A stretch of DNA of 64,000 bases from Ceratopteris richardii. Its lineage: Eukaryota; Streptophyta; Polypodiopsida; Polypodiales; Pteridaceae. Position 1 is the stretch's first letter. Each line of letters starts with the position of its first letter. The stretch is from positions 66,501,497 through 66,565,496 of the forward strand of contig CM035435.1 of assembly GCA_020310875.1 (NCBI GenBank), in the 5' to 3' direction. The position numbers were made by a program, and so were the translations under genes. Of this stretch, positions 11,851-21,899 are shown piece by piece. The notes beneath the pieces are model-generated. The model was not told the DNA's origin. It searched no databases and saw only the letters and a program-made list of their open reading frames with translations.

Positions 11851-12420
11851 TGTGTTGGTGTTTGCATTCAACACATCTCTACTTGTTTCTGAACAATCAA
11901 ACTTTAGCACTGATCTACTTCACACAAAGAATACACTTCAACAGATTTCAGATTTAGCACTGTTAAACTGCGACAAAATCTCTCTTCAATGAACATAACT
12001 CAAATAGACAAGGATTCAGTCTTGCGCTGAATATACATGAGTAAATTTCTCCATTAGAGTTCTTCTACATCAAGTATTACATGATGGAAAAGTTCATTAC
12101 AACTTCTAATTATAGAAAATACATTACGAAATAGATAAACACGCCTCTAAAATCAAGATTTCATCATTTCTCTTCTGGCGTTGTTCTCTCTGGAGATGCT
12201 TCTTCCCCTTCCTAAATCCCTTCTCGTGAACGAAATACAACTACTCTCTTTATTGCGACATCAGCGCCTAACAAAAAATAACTGTCTGTTAAAATCCGAG
12301 CAAGAAAATAGAAATTCAGCAAATTTTCGACTCAACAATTCTGATTGAGTAATATCTGAGTTAGCAGACTTTCAGAATACAGATTAACTATTTATCCTCA
12401 AGATTCTTCTATCCTCAACA
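11851..12420 (-). repeat. 5' LTR of G2, with adjacent PBS
   Basis: The minus strand starts TGTTGAGGATAG and ends CACCAACACA, about 570 bp. It is followed within two bases by TGGCGATCC (plus about 11840-11849), a plausible non-Met PBS, then leader and gag. The left boundary at TG...CA is my best placement. The matching 3' LTR was not found, so the element is one-ended. Confidence 0.65.
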
Positions 12421-12424
12421 CGGA

Positions 12425-14142
12425 GTACTGTGTGCCGCACTAGGAGCTTGATTTTCTGCTCTAATATATTGGCATGGATCTCTTGAGAATGAGAGCACAA
12501 TCTAGGGCATGACCATTGAAATACTTCAATAAGAGGATCCTAGCAATCAACATATTATTGACATAAAGTAGCAAGCATACCAAGGTGCCATTTGAGCATC
12601 TCTTTGTGTAGATAAAATGATCCTCATTACTTTGAGAATAGCCTTGAGCCTTCATAAAAGCATCAAACTTTTGGTACCATTGTCTACGAGATTATTTAAT
12701 CCCATATAAGCTCTTCTTCAGCTTACAAACTAGAATTTATTTGCTATGAATGACATAACCCTCTGGTTGTTCCATATAGATCTCATCTATAAGATCTCCA
12801 TGCAAGAAAACACTTTTCACATCCATTTTGACTAGCTCTAAGTCCTCTATTGCAACGAATCCAAGCAACATTTGAAGGGTAGTCATATTAACCACTAGAG
12901 AGAAGATTTCCTCAAAATCAACACCATGTTGTTGCTTAAAACCCTTTGCAACAAGTTGTGCTTTATACTTTGGAGAAACACTCTTTGATGTGAATTTCAA
13001 CTTATATACCCATTTACATGCTAAAGCTTTCCTGTCCTTTAGCAAAGGTACTAAATCCCGAATACCATTCTTGTGAATAGAATCCAACTCACTCTTCATG
13101 GCATGCTCCCACTTGACATGATCCTTTGTCTACATGGCCTCTTTGTAGCAAGAAGGCTCACCAACATCTGTTAGCGCAACAAAATCCAAACTTGGAACAT
13201 ACCTATCAAGTGGATATGAGACACATGTAGAGCATCTTAATGGTTGTTGAATAGGAACATATGCAAACTTATCTAGTCAGACATTCTCTTGAACATCCTT
13301 ATATGCTACATTTCTATGCATGCTAACTCGAGGACTAGTATCCTCAAACACCACTCTTCTCACGTTAGCCTCCTTAATGGGTTGTTTATGCATCTTAGAC
13401 TCATTGAAAATGACATCACTACTTCTGATCATTGACAATGTTTCACGATCCCATAAGCGATATCCAAATTGCCCTTCTCAACCATATCCAAGAAAAATGC
13501 ATTTCCTTGACTTATGGTCTAACTTTTGTCTAAGATTCTTGGGTATATGAACATATGAGTCACACCCAAAAACTCAAAGATGATCATAATATGGTGGCTT
13601 CCCTATCCATAAATCTTGTGCCACTTTTAGACCTTTCTCAGTATGAGGTGAAAGAGTAATCACATGAACTACAGTCAATACTGTTTCTGCCCAAAAGTCT
13701 TGTGAAGGATTTGCATGATGTAGCATAGAAACTACTCTATACTGAATAGTTCTATTCATTCTTTCAGCTACACCATTCTATACTGGGGTATAAGAAGTTG
13801 TAAACTCTCTACAAATTACTCTAGACTCATTGAAAAGGCTAAATTCATGTGAGGTATACTCACCCCCATTATCTGAACGTAAAACTTTGAGCTTAGTTCC
13901 CTTTTCACTCTCATTTGAAGCAAGCCATTTTTTGAAGATAGCAAATACCTCATCCTTCAATTTGATAGGTAATACCTAGAATTTTCTAGTAGCATCATCT
14001 ATGAAAGTGAAAAAGTAAAGAGAACCACCTAATGAAATTGTGGGGATTGGACCACACACATCTGTATGAACGAGATCTAAAGGTAGAATTGAAGAGTCAA
14101 TGTCCATTTTATGCACCTTCTTAGTTTTGTTTCCATATTTAT
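12425..14142 (-). pseudogene. Ty1/copia pol fragment C2 (integrase to RT)
   Basis: Minus-strand frames give, in order, integrase and then RT. Integrase shows VHTDVCGP near 14060, LRSDNGGEYTS near 13880 and NGVAERMNRT near 13760, so D, D and E are all present. It is followed by RVFGC, KSRKCIFLGY and the RT (12737-13099: ACKWVYKLKF, KAQLVAKGF, QLLG...KMDVKSVFLHGD). The RT active site near 12560 reads YVNN instead of YVDD. The element is cut off just after this, next to the G2 LTR end. Gag, protease, RNase H and LTRs are missing. At least seven stops are present. Confidence 0.9.
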
Positions 14143-14361
14143 TGATATATTTAGGTAGTGATGTGTGTGAACACTCTAGGAGCAGCTGAGCACTTTTTTC
14201 CCTCTTTAGGAGGTTTTTTTCTCCTAGCTTGTATATACACCTATTACCCTAATAGACTACTTATCTTTGTACATTCTCTTGGTAATACATTCACTATTGT
14301 GTGTTGTGCTTCAAGCTTCCTCTTCTTCCTTGTGCTATTCCATAGGCCTCAAACTCTAGCA
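14143..14361 (+). repeat. C3 LTR copy 1
   Basis: Starts TGATATATTTAGG and ends CTCTAGCA. It is followed by ATTAGTATCAGAGC, a mutated initiator-Met PBS, and only about 50 bp of leader before the next LTR begins. It has the same C/T-rich CTTTAGGAGGTTTTTTTC block and TATATAC box as the other copies. Confidence 0.88.
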
Positions 14362-14411
14362 ATTAGTATCAGAGCAAGTCACCGTTTCATCTAGGGCATC
14401 ATTGACACTGT

Positions 14412-14636
14412 TGATATATTTAGGTACTGATGTGTGTGAACACTCTAGGACCATCGGGGCACTTTTTTCCCTCTTTAGGAGGTTTTTTTCCCCCGGCTTG
14501 TATATACGCCTATTTCCCTAATGGGCTACTTATCTTTGTACATTCTCTAGTAATACATTCAGTATTGTGTGTTGTGCTCCAAGCTTCTTCTTCTTCCTTG
14601 TGCTGTTTGCGTGCTTCCACAGAAGTCTAACCAACA
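14412..14636 (+). repeat. C3 LTR copy 2 (5' LTR of the coding unit)
   Basis: 225 bp, starts TGATATATTTAGG and ends CTAACCAACA. A TATATAC box lies near 14500. The PBS follows directly at 14638. Confidence 0.9.
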
Positions 14637-14637
14637 A

Positions 14638-14655
14638 TTGGTATCAGAGTAGGTC
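14638..14655 (+). promoter_or_regulatory. primer-binding site of C3
   Basis: TTGGTATCAGAGTAGGTC matches the TGGTATCAGAGC class complementary to the 3' end of plant initiator tRNA-Met, with a C-to-T change at position 13. Confidence 0.85.
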
Positions 14656-14990
14656 ATCGCTTCATCTAGGGCGCCATCGATACTCCTCCGGTCGCAGTCT
14701 CATAATCACATGAATTTTGGTGAGCATACTCAGCGTGTTTTCGAGATCAAAACGGCTTCGCTCTGTGGTGCCAAAATCGCGATCTGAGCTCGTTTCGGCC
14801 TTCGAATGCACTATCGTAGTGCTTGTGCAGGCTATTTTGTCTTTTTGTTCCAAATGTATATACCAGTTTCTGTCACCAGTATAAGCATCTCGAAGTCTGC
14901 TACAGGTCTAGCGGAATTCGTCTGGGCAGCTTTATTCAACTTTTTGAGATACAGACAATTTTTTGCATCAAGGTATTTTAGTCACCAGCC

Positions 14991-16037
14991 ATCGCTGAAA
15001 GCAGTGATGTATTCCGTATGTTGGTTGTTGAGGATAAGTTGGATGGTAGCAACTAACCATTATGGGCTTATATGATGAGACATGTGTTGGTTGCAAAAGG
15101 ACTGTGGAACATTGTGCAGGGTGTCCAAAAACGTCCTATCACACCTGCAACTATTACAACTGTAGGTACTGAAGCTGATGCAGAAGGTGTCGAAGATGAT
15201 GATATTCTCCATATTCCTGTTCGTGCTGCGGTTTCTGCTCCACCTACTGCAGAGCAGATTTGCTAGGATGGCAGAGATGCCCAAGCACATGCATTGAGAG
15301 CTTTGTCTGTCAAATGTGCCATTATTCCACACATTCGCTCTTGCAGAACAACTAAGGATGCTTGGGATACAGTTACCACATTGTACCAAGCTAGGAATGA
15401 GGCTTGTGTTGCTTACCTCCAAAAACAGTTGGAGAGTGAGCACATGAATGAAAGTGATTCTATGGACAGTTTCCTAACAAAGATCAAAGACGTGAAGGAA
15501 CAATTGATTTCTACTGATGAGGTTATACCAGATAGCTCACTTGTGCAGACCGTTTTGAATGGACTTCCTGATTCATATCAGAGTTTTGCTTCTACTCTTT
15601 GGTTGATGATGAAAGGCAATCCAAATGCCTTATCATTTGAGGAGTTATTCTCTATTCTGTTGCAGGAAGATCAGTGCAGGCAGAACAGGTCCATTATGCA
15701 AGTTGCAGATCAAGCTTTCCTGGCTAGTCAAAAGGGCAAAGGAAAATGGAGCTCTTCAACTAGGAAGCAGAAATCTGCTAATTCTGCATATTCAAAGAAG
15801 GAAGATAAAGATGAGAAGAAATCAGAAAAGCAGAAATTGTTTTGTAAGTACTGTAAAAGGAATGATCATATCATGAAGAACTGTCCAAAACTAGCTGCTA
15901 AAGAGGCAAAGAAGAAAGAGGTTGGAATGGTTGTTGCAGAGGCCTCTACACCAAAAACAGAGTCTGCTAATCTTGTGCAGGAAGAAGAATGGGCGTTTAC
16001 TACTCTCTGCTGTTTTGACCCATCTTCTCATGAGTAG
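14991..16037 (+). pseudogene. copia gag (C3)
   Basis: The expected start codon at 14991 reads ATC; the homologous start in the second unit (19857) is ATG. A TAG at 15264 replaces a Trp that the related C5 gag retains. Order: N-terminal KLDG...WAYMMRHVLVAKGLW, the DUF4219/UBN2-type body (AWDTVTTLYQARNEACVAYL, TVLNGLPDSYQSFASTL), a Lys/Ser-rich linker, and a zinc knuckle CKYCKRNDHIMKNC near 15843-15884. A stop at 16035-16037 precedes the protease. It would form the virus-like particle; not functional. Confidence 0.9.
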
Positions 16038-16040
16038 TGC

Positions 16041-17468
16041 ATGTCTATAGTAGACTCAGATGTTTGGTATTTTGGCAGTGGGGCAACCAAACATATTACC
16101 TCGCAGCGCAATTTCTTCTCTTCACTCGAGCCTGCCCCTACAGGGAATACTATTACATGCGCCAACAACTCCTCTAATCTTGTTATGGGAGTTGGTGAGA
16201 TCATTCTGACTACTCCTGATGGTAATTCTTTCACTTTGTCAGATGCTTTATTTGTGCCAGGGATCAAGAAGAACCTGTTATCAGTTTCTGCATTAGCCAA
16301 GATTGGCTTGGTTGTGAAATTCGTTGATGACAAGTGTACAATTCATGATCTATCAAATGGCGATGTGATTATTGCTTCTGGCATTTTATGTCGTGGGCTG
16401 TATAAGCTCATAGACTATGAAAGATCTGTATGTGTAGTAAATGATTCTCAAGCTATGTCAGATGCAAAGCTTTGGCATGCACGCTTTGGTCATATGAATT
16501 TTGCTAGTTTGCTACGCCTGCAGAAATCTGAAATGGTGTCATCTTTGCCCAAACTTGAGGCACCTGGAAAACATGTTTTTGAAGGATGTATTTTGGGCAA
16601 AATGTAGTGTTTTTCCTTTCCAAAAGATGGTTCAATTCGGGCTACTCAGAAATTACAGCTTGTACATAGTGATGTCTGTGATCCTATGTAGACACCTTCT
16701 TTTGGGAATTATCTTTACTTCGTGACTTTCATCGATGATTTTTCTAGGCACGCATGGGTATATCCATTGAAGGAAAAGTCCGAAGTGTTCATGTGCTTCA
16801 AACAGTTTTTGGTTTTGGCTGAAAATCTGTCAACATGTAAAATGGGCACCCTCCGTTCTGATTGAGGGGGGGAGTATATGTCTTCTGATTTTAATACATT
16901 TCTAGCTGAACGTGGGATAAAACATCAGTGTATAGTGCCATATACACCTCAACAGAATGGAGTTGATGAACGAAAGAACAGGTCACTCATGGAGATGGCA
17001 AGGTGTATGGTCAAGAGTCAGGCTTTACCACATAGTTTCTGGCTTGAGGTTGTCATGTGTGCAGCATATGTACTGAACAGGTGTCCCACTAAAGCGCTAC
17101 AGTCTATCACTCCATATGAGGCTTGGCATGACCGCAACCCATCTGTTGCTCATCTGCGTGTTTTTGGTTGTTTGGCATATGCATTAGTGCATGAACAACA
17201 TCACAAAAAATTGGATGAGAAAGCAATAAAATGTATTTTTGTTGGGTACAGTTCTGAAAGTAAAGGCTATCGTCTGTATCATCCACAGACTAAATGCATC
17301 CTGGTTAGCCGTGGTGATGTTTTTGTGGAAGATGCTATTCGGCCATTGCTTTCATGTACTAAGGAGACATATGTTAGCTCCAAAGACATGTATGATACTT
17401 TGCTGCCTCTTTTTACAGGTGGACAGTTTAGTGCTGGTCCTAATGAGGCAACTTCTCAGCCTTTGTAG
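16041..17468 (+). pseudogene. copia protease and integrase (C3)
   Basis: The protease motif near 16070-16090 reads FGSGATKH, so the catalytic Asp of the usual FDSGA is changed to Gly. The GAG-pre-integrase zinc module follows (LWHARFGHMNF, then CILGKM). Stops at about 16605, 16688 and 16863 interrupt integrase. The core is still legible: LVHSDVCDP (first Asp), LRSD (second Asp, followed by a TGA), and NGVDERKNRS (catalytic Glu kept; usual Ala changed to Asp). The C-terminal part has VFGCLAYALV and KCIFVGYSSESKGYRLY. Confidence 0.9.
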
Positions 17469-17744
17469 GTTTCATGTGATGATGCAGATAATTCCATTTT
17501 TGATGCAAATGTACATGATGCACTTATTGATAAGAGAGCTGATATTGAGCAGGCAAGAACTATGCCAAAATGGCTATTGCAGACCTCGCATGACAGCAAA
17601 TTAGATGCACCCTTGTCATATCATACTCGATCAGGCTCTCATAGTGCCCCTTTTGCATCAGATTGCTATGCTATGGCTGCATCTAGTCTCTGTGATGAGA
17701 ATGAACCTGTTTCGTTTGATGAAGCATAAAATTCAGAAAATTGG

Positions 17745-18540
17745 ATGGCTGTTATGCAATCTGAATATGATGCAATAATGAAGAATGGTACTTGGTCTTT
17801 ATGTGACTTGCCTCCTGGCAAGAAGGCCATTGGCACTAAGTGGGCATACAAGCTGAAATGTAAACCTGATGGTACAGTTGACAGGTATAAGGCTAGGCTT
17901 GTTGCAAAGGGTTATGCGCAGGAAAGAGGCATTGATTTTGATGAGACCTTTGCACCTACATGCCGTATGACTACTGTTCGGAGCATTTGTGCACTTGCAA
18001 CCCATCATGGTTGGAATGTACATCAGTTGGACATTAAAACTGCATTTCTGAATGGTGACTTGCATAAAGAACTATATTTTTTTCAGCCCCGTGGCTTTGT
18101 GAAGAAAGGGCATGAAAACCAGGTGTGCAAGTTAAAGAAGGCATTATATGGTTTAAAGCAAGCACCACGTGCTTGATATGAGAAGATACATGCCTATCTG
18201 ATTGCACATGGTTTTGAGAACAGTCTAACTAAAAGCACCTTATATGCTAAGCGTGCTAATGATGTGCTTCTGGTCATTGTTGTCTATGTTGACAACATGT
18301 GGCTCACTGGTCCTATTGAGAAGCATATTGCTGATTTTAAGGCTGATTTGCATGCCTCATTTGAGATGTCTGATTTGGGGATTTGCATCACTATTTGGGC
18401 ATTGAGTTTAGGCAAGTTGATGGTGGAATGGCTTTGTGTCAAACGAAATATATTGACACATTATTACAGCATTTTGGCCTTGAAGACTGTAAGCCTATTG
18501 CACTCCTATGGAGACAGGTTTACAATTAAGTCTTCATGAT
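17745..18540 (+). pseudogene. copia reverse transcriptase (C3)
   Basis: Begins with the typical AVMQSEYDAIMKNGTWSL and KWAYKLK, then RYKARLVAKGYAQ, FDETFAP, LDIKTAFLNGDL and ALYGLKQAPRA. A TGA at 18174 replaces the Trp of APRAW. The active site near 18285-18300 reads YVDN instead of YVDD. The region after 18350 is frameshifted. Polymerase activity would be lost by the active-site change alone. Confidence 0.92.
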
Positions 18541-19239
18541 GGTGGAGATGCATTTGATGATGTCCTCTATCAGCAGGCTGTTGGATGCCTGATTTACTTA
18601 TGCATTACTAGGCCAGATATTCAGTTTGCTGTCTCACAGATGAGTAGGTTTATGCATTGCCCAGGTGTCAAGCATTGGTAGGCGGTTAAGCACATCTTTC
18701 GCTACCTGAGTGGTACTCGGCTACTTGGGTTGTTTTATCCCAAGGGCGGATCACTACAACCAGATTTGCATGCTTTTTCTGACTCAGACTAGGCTGGTTG
18801 CTATGGCACTCGTGTGTCCACTAGTGGCTTTTGCTTCATGCTTGGTAGCTCATGTATATCTTGGTTGAGCAAGAAGCAGCGTACTGTGGCCACTTCCAGT
18901 TGTGAGGCTGAGTATAGGGCAGATTTCACAACTATTGTTGAGTGTGTGTGGCACAGATGCCTTATGGCTGATTTGGGTGTTGGTCAGTCTTCTGCCACCA
19001 CCATCTTCACAGACAGTCAGAGCGCATTGGCAGTTGCAAGGAACCCTGTGTTCCATGCTCGCACTAAGCACATTGAGGTGCATTATCATTATGTTAGGGA
19101 GAGGTTCTCTGCTGGGGAGATGAGCTTGGCATATGTGCCCACACAGGAGAACATTGCAGACCTTTTCACGAAGGCTCTGCCCAGGGAGAAGTTTGAAGCT
19201 TTCCGCAAAGCTTTGGGCTTACTTCCTTTTGTGGAGTGA
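18541..19239 (+). pseudogene. copia RT C-terminus and RNase H (C3)
   Basis: QQAVGCLIYLCITRPDIQFAV-like sequence near 18570-18630 leads into RNase H. The frame at 18814-19239 contains STSGFCFMLGSSCISWLSKK, SSCEAEYRA, TDSQSALAVARNP, RTKHIEVHYHYVRE and ADLFTKALP, ending LLPFVE before the stop at 19237. Stops at about 18679 (TAG) and 18790 (TAG) break the upstream part. A purine tract (ATGGGGGATTGG) then precedes the LTR at 19317. Confidence 0.92.
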
Positions 19240-19316
19240 TTTCCACATAGCTTGGCACTTCCTTATACATGAGCGCCAGCTACTTGTTCACCGCATTACT
19301 CCCATGGGGGATTGGT

Positions 19317-19542
19317 TGATATATTTAGGTAGTGATGCGTGTGAACACTCTAGGACCGCCGAGGCACTTTTTTCCCTCTCTAGGAGGTTTTTTCCCTCGG
19401 TTTGTATATATGCCTATTGCCCTAATGGGCTACTTATCTTTGTACATTCTCTAGTAATACATTCAGTATTGTATGTTGTGCTCCAAGCTTCTTCTTCTTC
19501 CTTGTGCTATTCGTGTGCTTTCGTAGAAGTCTAACTCCAACA
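19317..19542 (+). repeat. C3 LTR copy 3
   Basis: 226 bp, TGATATATTTAGG to CTCCAACA. It is preceded by a PPT-like CATGGGGGATTGG. It is followed by a second leader in which the PBS (about 45 bp) has been deleted, the sequence jumping from CAACA to GACACCCCTCTGG. Confidence 0.9.
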
Positions 19543-19943
19543 GACACCCCTCTGGTCACAATCTTAGAATCGCACAAAATTTGGTGAGCATACTCAAGGC
19601 GATTTAAGATTTCAAAACTACTTCACCTTGTGGTGTTAAAATCACAATGTGAGCTCATCTCGGTCTCCAAATGCACTATCACAATGCTTGTGCAGACAAT
19701 TTTGTCTTTTTGTGCCAAAGATATATACAAGTTTTGGTTCGCTAGTATAGGCATCTCAAAGTCTGCTACAGGTTTAGCAAAACTCAACTGGATAGTTATG
19801 TTCAACTTTTTGAGATATAGTCATTTCTCTGCATCAGAGTATTTTAGTTAGTGGCGATGGCTGAAAGCAATGGTGTATTCCATATGTTGGCTATTGAGGA
19901 TAAGTTGGATGTTACCAATTACCCATTAAGGGCTTATATGATA
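19543..19943 (+). pseudogene. second C3 unit: leader and first ~29 codons of gag
   Basis: This stretch repeats the leader at 14690-14990 at roughly 80-85% identity. It reaches a gag start at 19857 (ATG, MAESNGVFHML...) and is cut after about 29 codons by the TG of the G1 LTR at 19944. It shows that G1 inserted into, or was joined to, a second tandem C3 copy. Confidence 0.85.
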
Positions 19944-20548
19944 TGTTGGAACTCAAGGTCGAGCATGAAGCATGGAAGCACATCAAAGAAGTGGACATAG
20001 AAGAAGAGAGAGCAAGTATAGAGCTCCAAGAAGTGCATATCAAATTTTCAGAAGAAATCCCTATAAAATAGCAATTTTCATCACTAAAAACCATTGTAAA
20101 TATCATTTCACCTTTTTCCAGTTCCATTTTCTACAAGCCGAGGAGTCCTCGAGCTTGAAGAGCATTAGAAGTATAATCCTACCAATTTTCATAATTTTTA
20201 GACTTCGTTTGAGTCCTCAAATAAGCCCTAGAACCTAATTTTTAACTAGGCCAGACACTAGGTCTGGATAGGGCCAAAACTAGTCAAAAAACTATAAAAA
20301 TAGCTAGAGAGCTCAATTTTGGGGTTGGCTTGTTGTAGATTTCAGTTTTGTAATAGATTTCTCTTGTAATCAAAGTCCTTGCATTGTTTCTCTCTTTGAT
20401 CTTGCCTTGTGTGCGTGTGTGTGTGCATGCATGTATGTGCTTGTCACTCACATTTGCTCACCACAATTGCTCACGATCTTCATATCGGTCTTCACATCTC
20501 CGTGGATTGAGAAGTAAAGGAGATGGTGCTTACGCTTGAGCTACACCA
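19944..20548 (+). repeat. 5' LTR of G1
   Basis: Starts TGTTGGAACTC and ends GCTACACCA, about 605 bp. It contains a TATA-like CTATAAAAATAG at 20292-20303 and a short TG-rich run near 20410-20440. The PBS follows five bases later. The partner LTR is not in the window. Confidence 0.8.
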
Positions 20549-20553
20549 AATTA

Positions 20554-20571
20554 TGGCACCGTTGCTGGGGA
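20554..20571 (+). promoter_or_regulatory. primer-binding site of G1
   Basis: TGGCACCGTTGCTGGGGA resembles the TGGCGCCGTTGCCGGGGA PBS class seen in plant Tat/Athila-type gypsy elements (two differences). This differs from the initiator-Met PBS of the copia elements here. Confidence 0.8.
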
Positions 20572-20879
20572 GAGAGCTTCGAGGACGAGCGTTGTGATGG
20601 TAAGATCATAGATTTGCGACGTTGGAATGTAAAAAAAAAACTATCATTTTTTATCATTTTCTTATTTTTCTTCTTCATCTTCATCATCATCATCATCTCC
20701 ATCGTCTTCTTCATAGAAATTTCTTGTTTTTTAGTGCATTTTCACCATTTTCATACCATTTTTCGTGCATTATTGTGCGAGAAGGAGTTAGGAAGTGCAA
20801 GGGAGAGCAAGCGCCTATGTTTTTTCATGATTTTCTGCACATACGGAGCTTGCCATTGCTCGACGTTCAGAAATTTGAA

Positions 20880-21830
20880 TTTCCCGCCAAAAAACACGAT
20901 TCTAATTGAAAATCACGATTTTCATAAAATTCAAATTTTTTCGAAAAAATACGATTTCTATTTCCCGCCTAGAAGCTTTTTGAAAAGAACACGATTCTGG
21001 GGTCATTCTCAGAATCGCAATTCTCTGGTTGTGCTCAAAATCGCGATTCTCTAAATTCTCAAAAACACGATTCTGAGAAGACACGATTTTCAGTGGGCTC
21101 AAAATTGCGATTTTCACAAATCATGATTTTCAGCCAAAAAACACGATTTTGGGAAAAACACGATTCTCTGTTGGCTTCAAAATTGCGATTTTCAAAACCA
21201 CGATTTTCATTCAAAATCGCGATTTTCAAAACCACAATTTTCATTCGAAATCGCGATTTTCAAAACCACAATTTTCATTCAAAATCACGATTTTCAGAAC
21301 ACGATTTTTAGAACACGATTTCAATCAAAATTGCGATTTTCTAGTCAGTCTCAAAATCACAATTTTCAAGCCAAAAAACACGACTTTGATCAAACACAAT
21401 TTTCATTGAAAATCGTGATTTTTATATCAAAAACATGATTTTCATTCAAAATCGGGATTTTTTTATCATTCTCAGAATCGCGTTTTTCACGATTCTCACT
21501 CAAACTCGGGTTTTTCAAGATTCTCACTCAAAATTGCCTTTTTTGGGATTGTTCAGAATCGCGATTTTAATCAGTGCTCAGCGTCGCGATTTTCATCAGT
21601 GCTCAGCATCGCGATTTTCATGATTTCACAAAATCGTGATTTTTGTGGTTGCTCAGCATCGTGATTTTCATGATCCCTTAGAATCGCGATTTTCAAAGGT
21701 GCTCAGCGTCACGATTTTCAGACCCCAAAAAATCACGATTTTCATTCAAAATCATGATTTCCAAGGTTGTTCAAAATCGTGATTTTCACACGAAATCGTG
21801 ATTTTTCCATAAGTGCCTGTTTCCTTGTTT
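20880..21830 (+). repeat. palindrome-rich leader of G1 (AATCGCGATT / CACGATTTTC units)
   Basis: About 950 bp between PBS and gag is built from dozens of irregularly spaced copies of CACGATTTTC and AAAATCGCGATTTTC, many of them perfect short palindromes centred on TCGCGA. Clear examples are near 21219, 21248, 21554, 21605 and 21682. Spacing varies from about 10 to 45 bp, so this is not a simple tandem satellite. It is not coding: the open frames across it are products of the repeat and occur in several frames on both strands. Confidence 0.85.
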
Positions 21831-21899
21831 TGACCCCCAAGAGCCTGATTTGACATAACTTTTTCATCAAAAGTCCATTTTTTGAGCTCTATAGCTCGT

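Larger units (their letters stand above)
8008..12420 (-). mobile_element. Ty3/gypsy element G2, RT/RNase H-deleted derivative
   Basis: On the minus strand the order is LTR (12420 to 11851), gag, protease and integrase. The polymerase and RNase H that belong between protease and integrase are missing: about 150 bp separates recognisable protease tail from post-RNase H linker. A left-hand LTR matching the right one was not found. The gag and protease styles resemble G3 at 52942-62118, but the two are different families. Many stops make it inactive. Confidence 0.85.
14143..19542 (+). mobile_element. Ty1/copia element C3 with three LTR copies
   Basis: The layout is LTR copy 1, a 50-bp scrap of PBS/leader, LTR copy 2, a full leader, gag, protease, integrase, RT, RNase H, PPT and LTR copy 3. 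Copy 3 is then followed by a second leader and gag start (19543-19943). This is a tandem arrangement of the kind made by unequal recombination between LTRs. The LTRs are short (219-226 bp). The coding region carries many stops and two altered catalytic motifs. Confidence 0.9.

Noticed and set aside
20536..21623. Several open frames of up to 172 codons rich in Phe/Ser/Asn/Arg
   Set aside because: They arise from the CGATTTTC repeats of the G1 leader; the same peptides appear in different frames and on both strands.
20880..21830. CRISPR-like or satellite array
   Set aside because: The unit spacing is irregular, there are no constant repeats with unique spacers, and the context is a plant retroelement leader.
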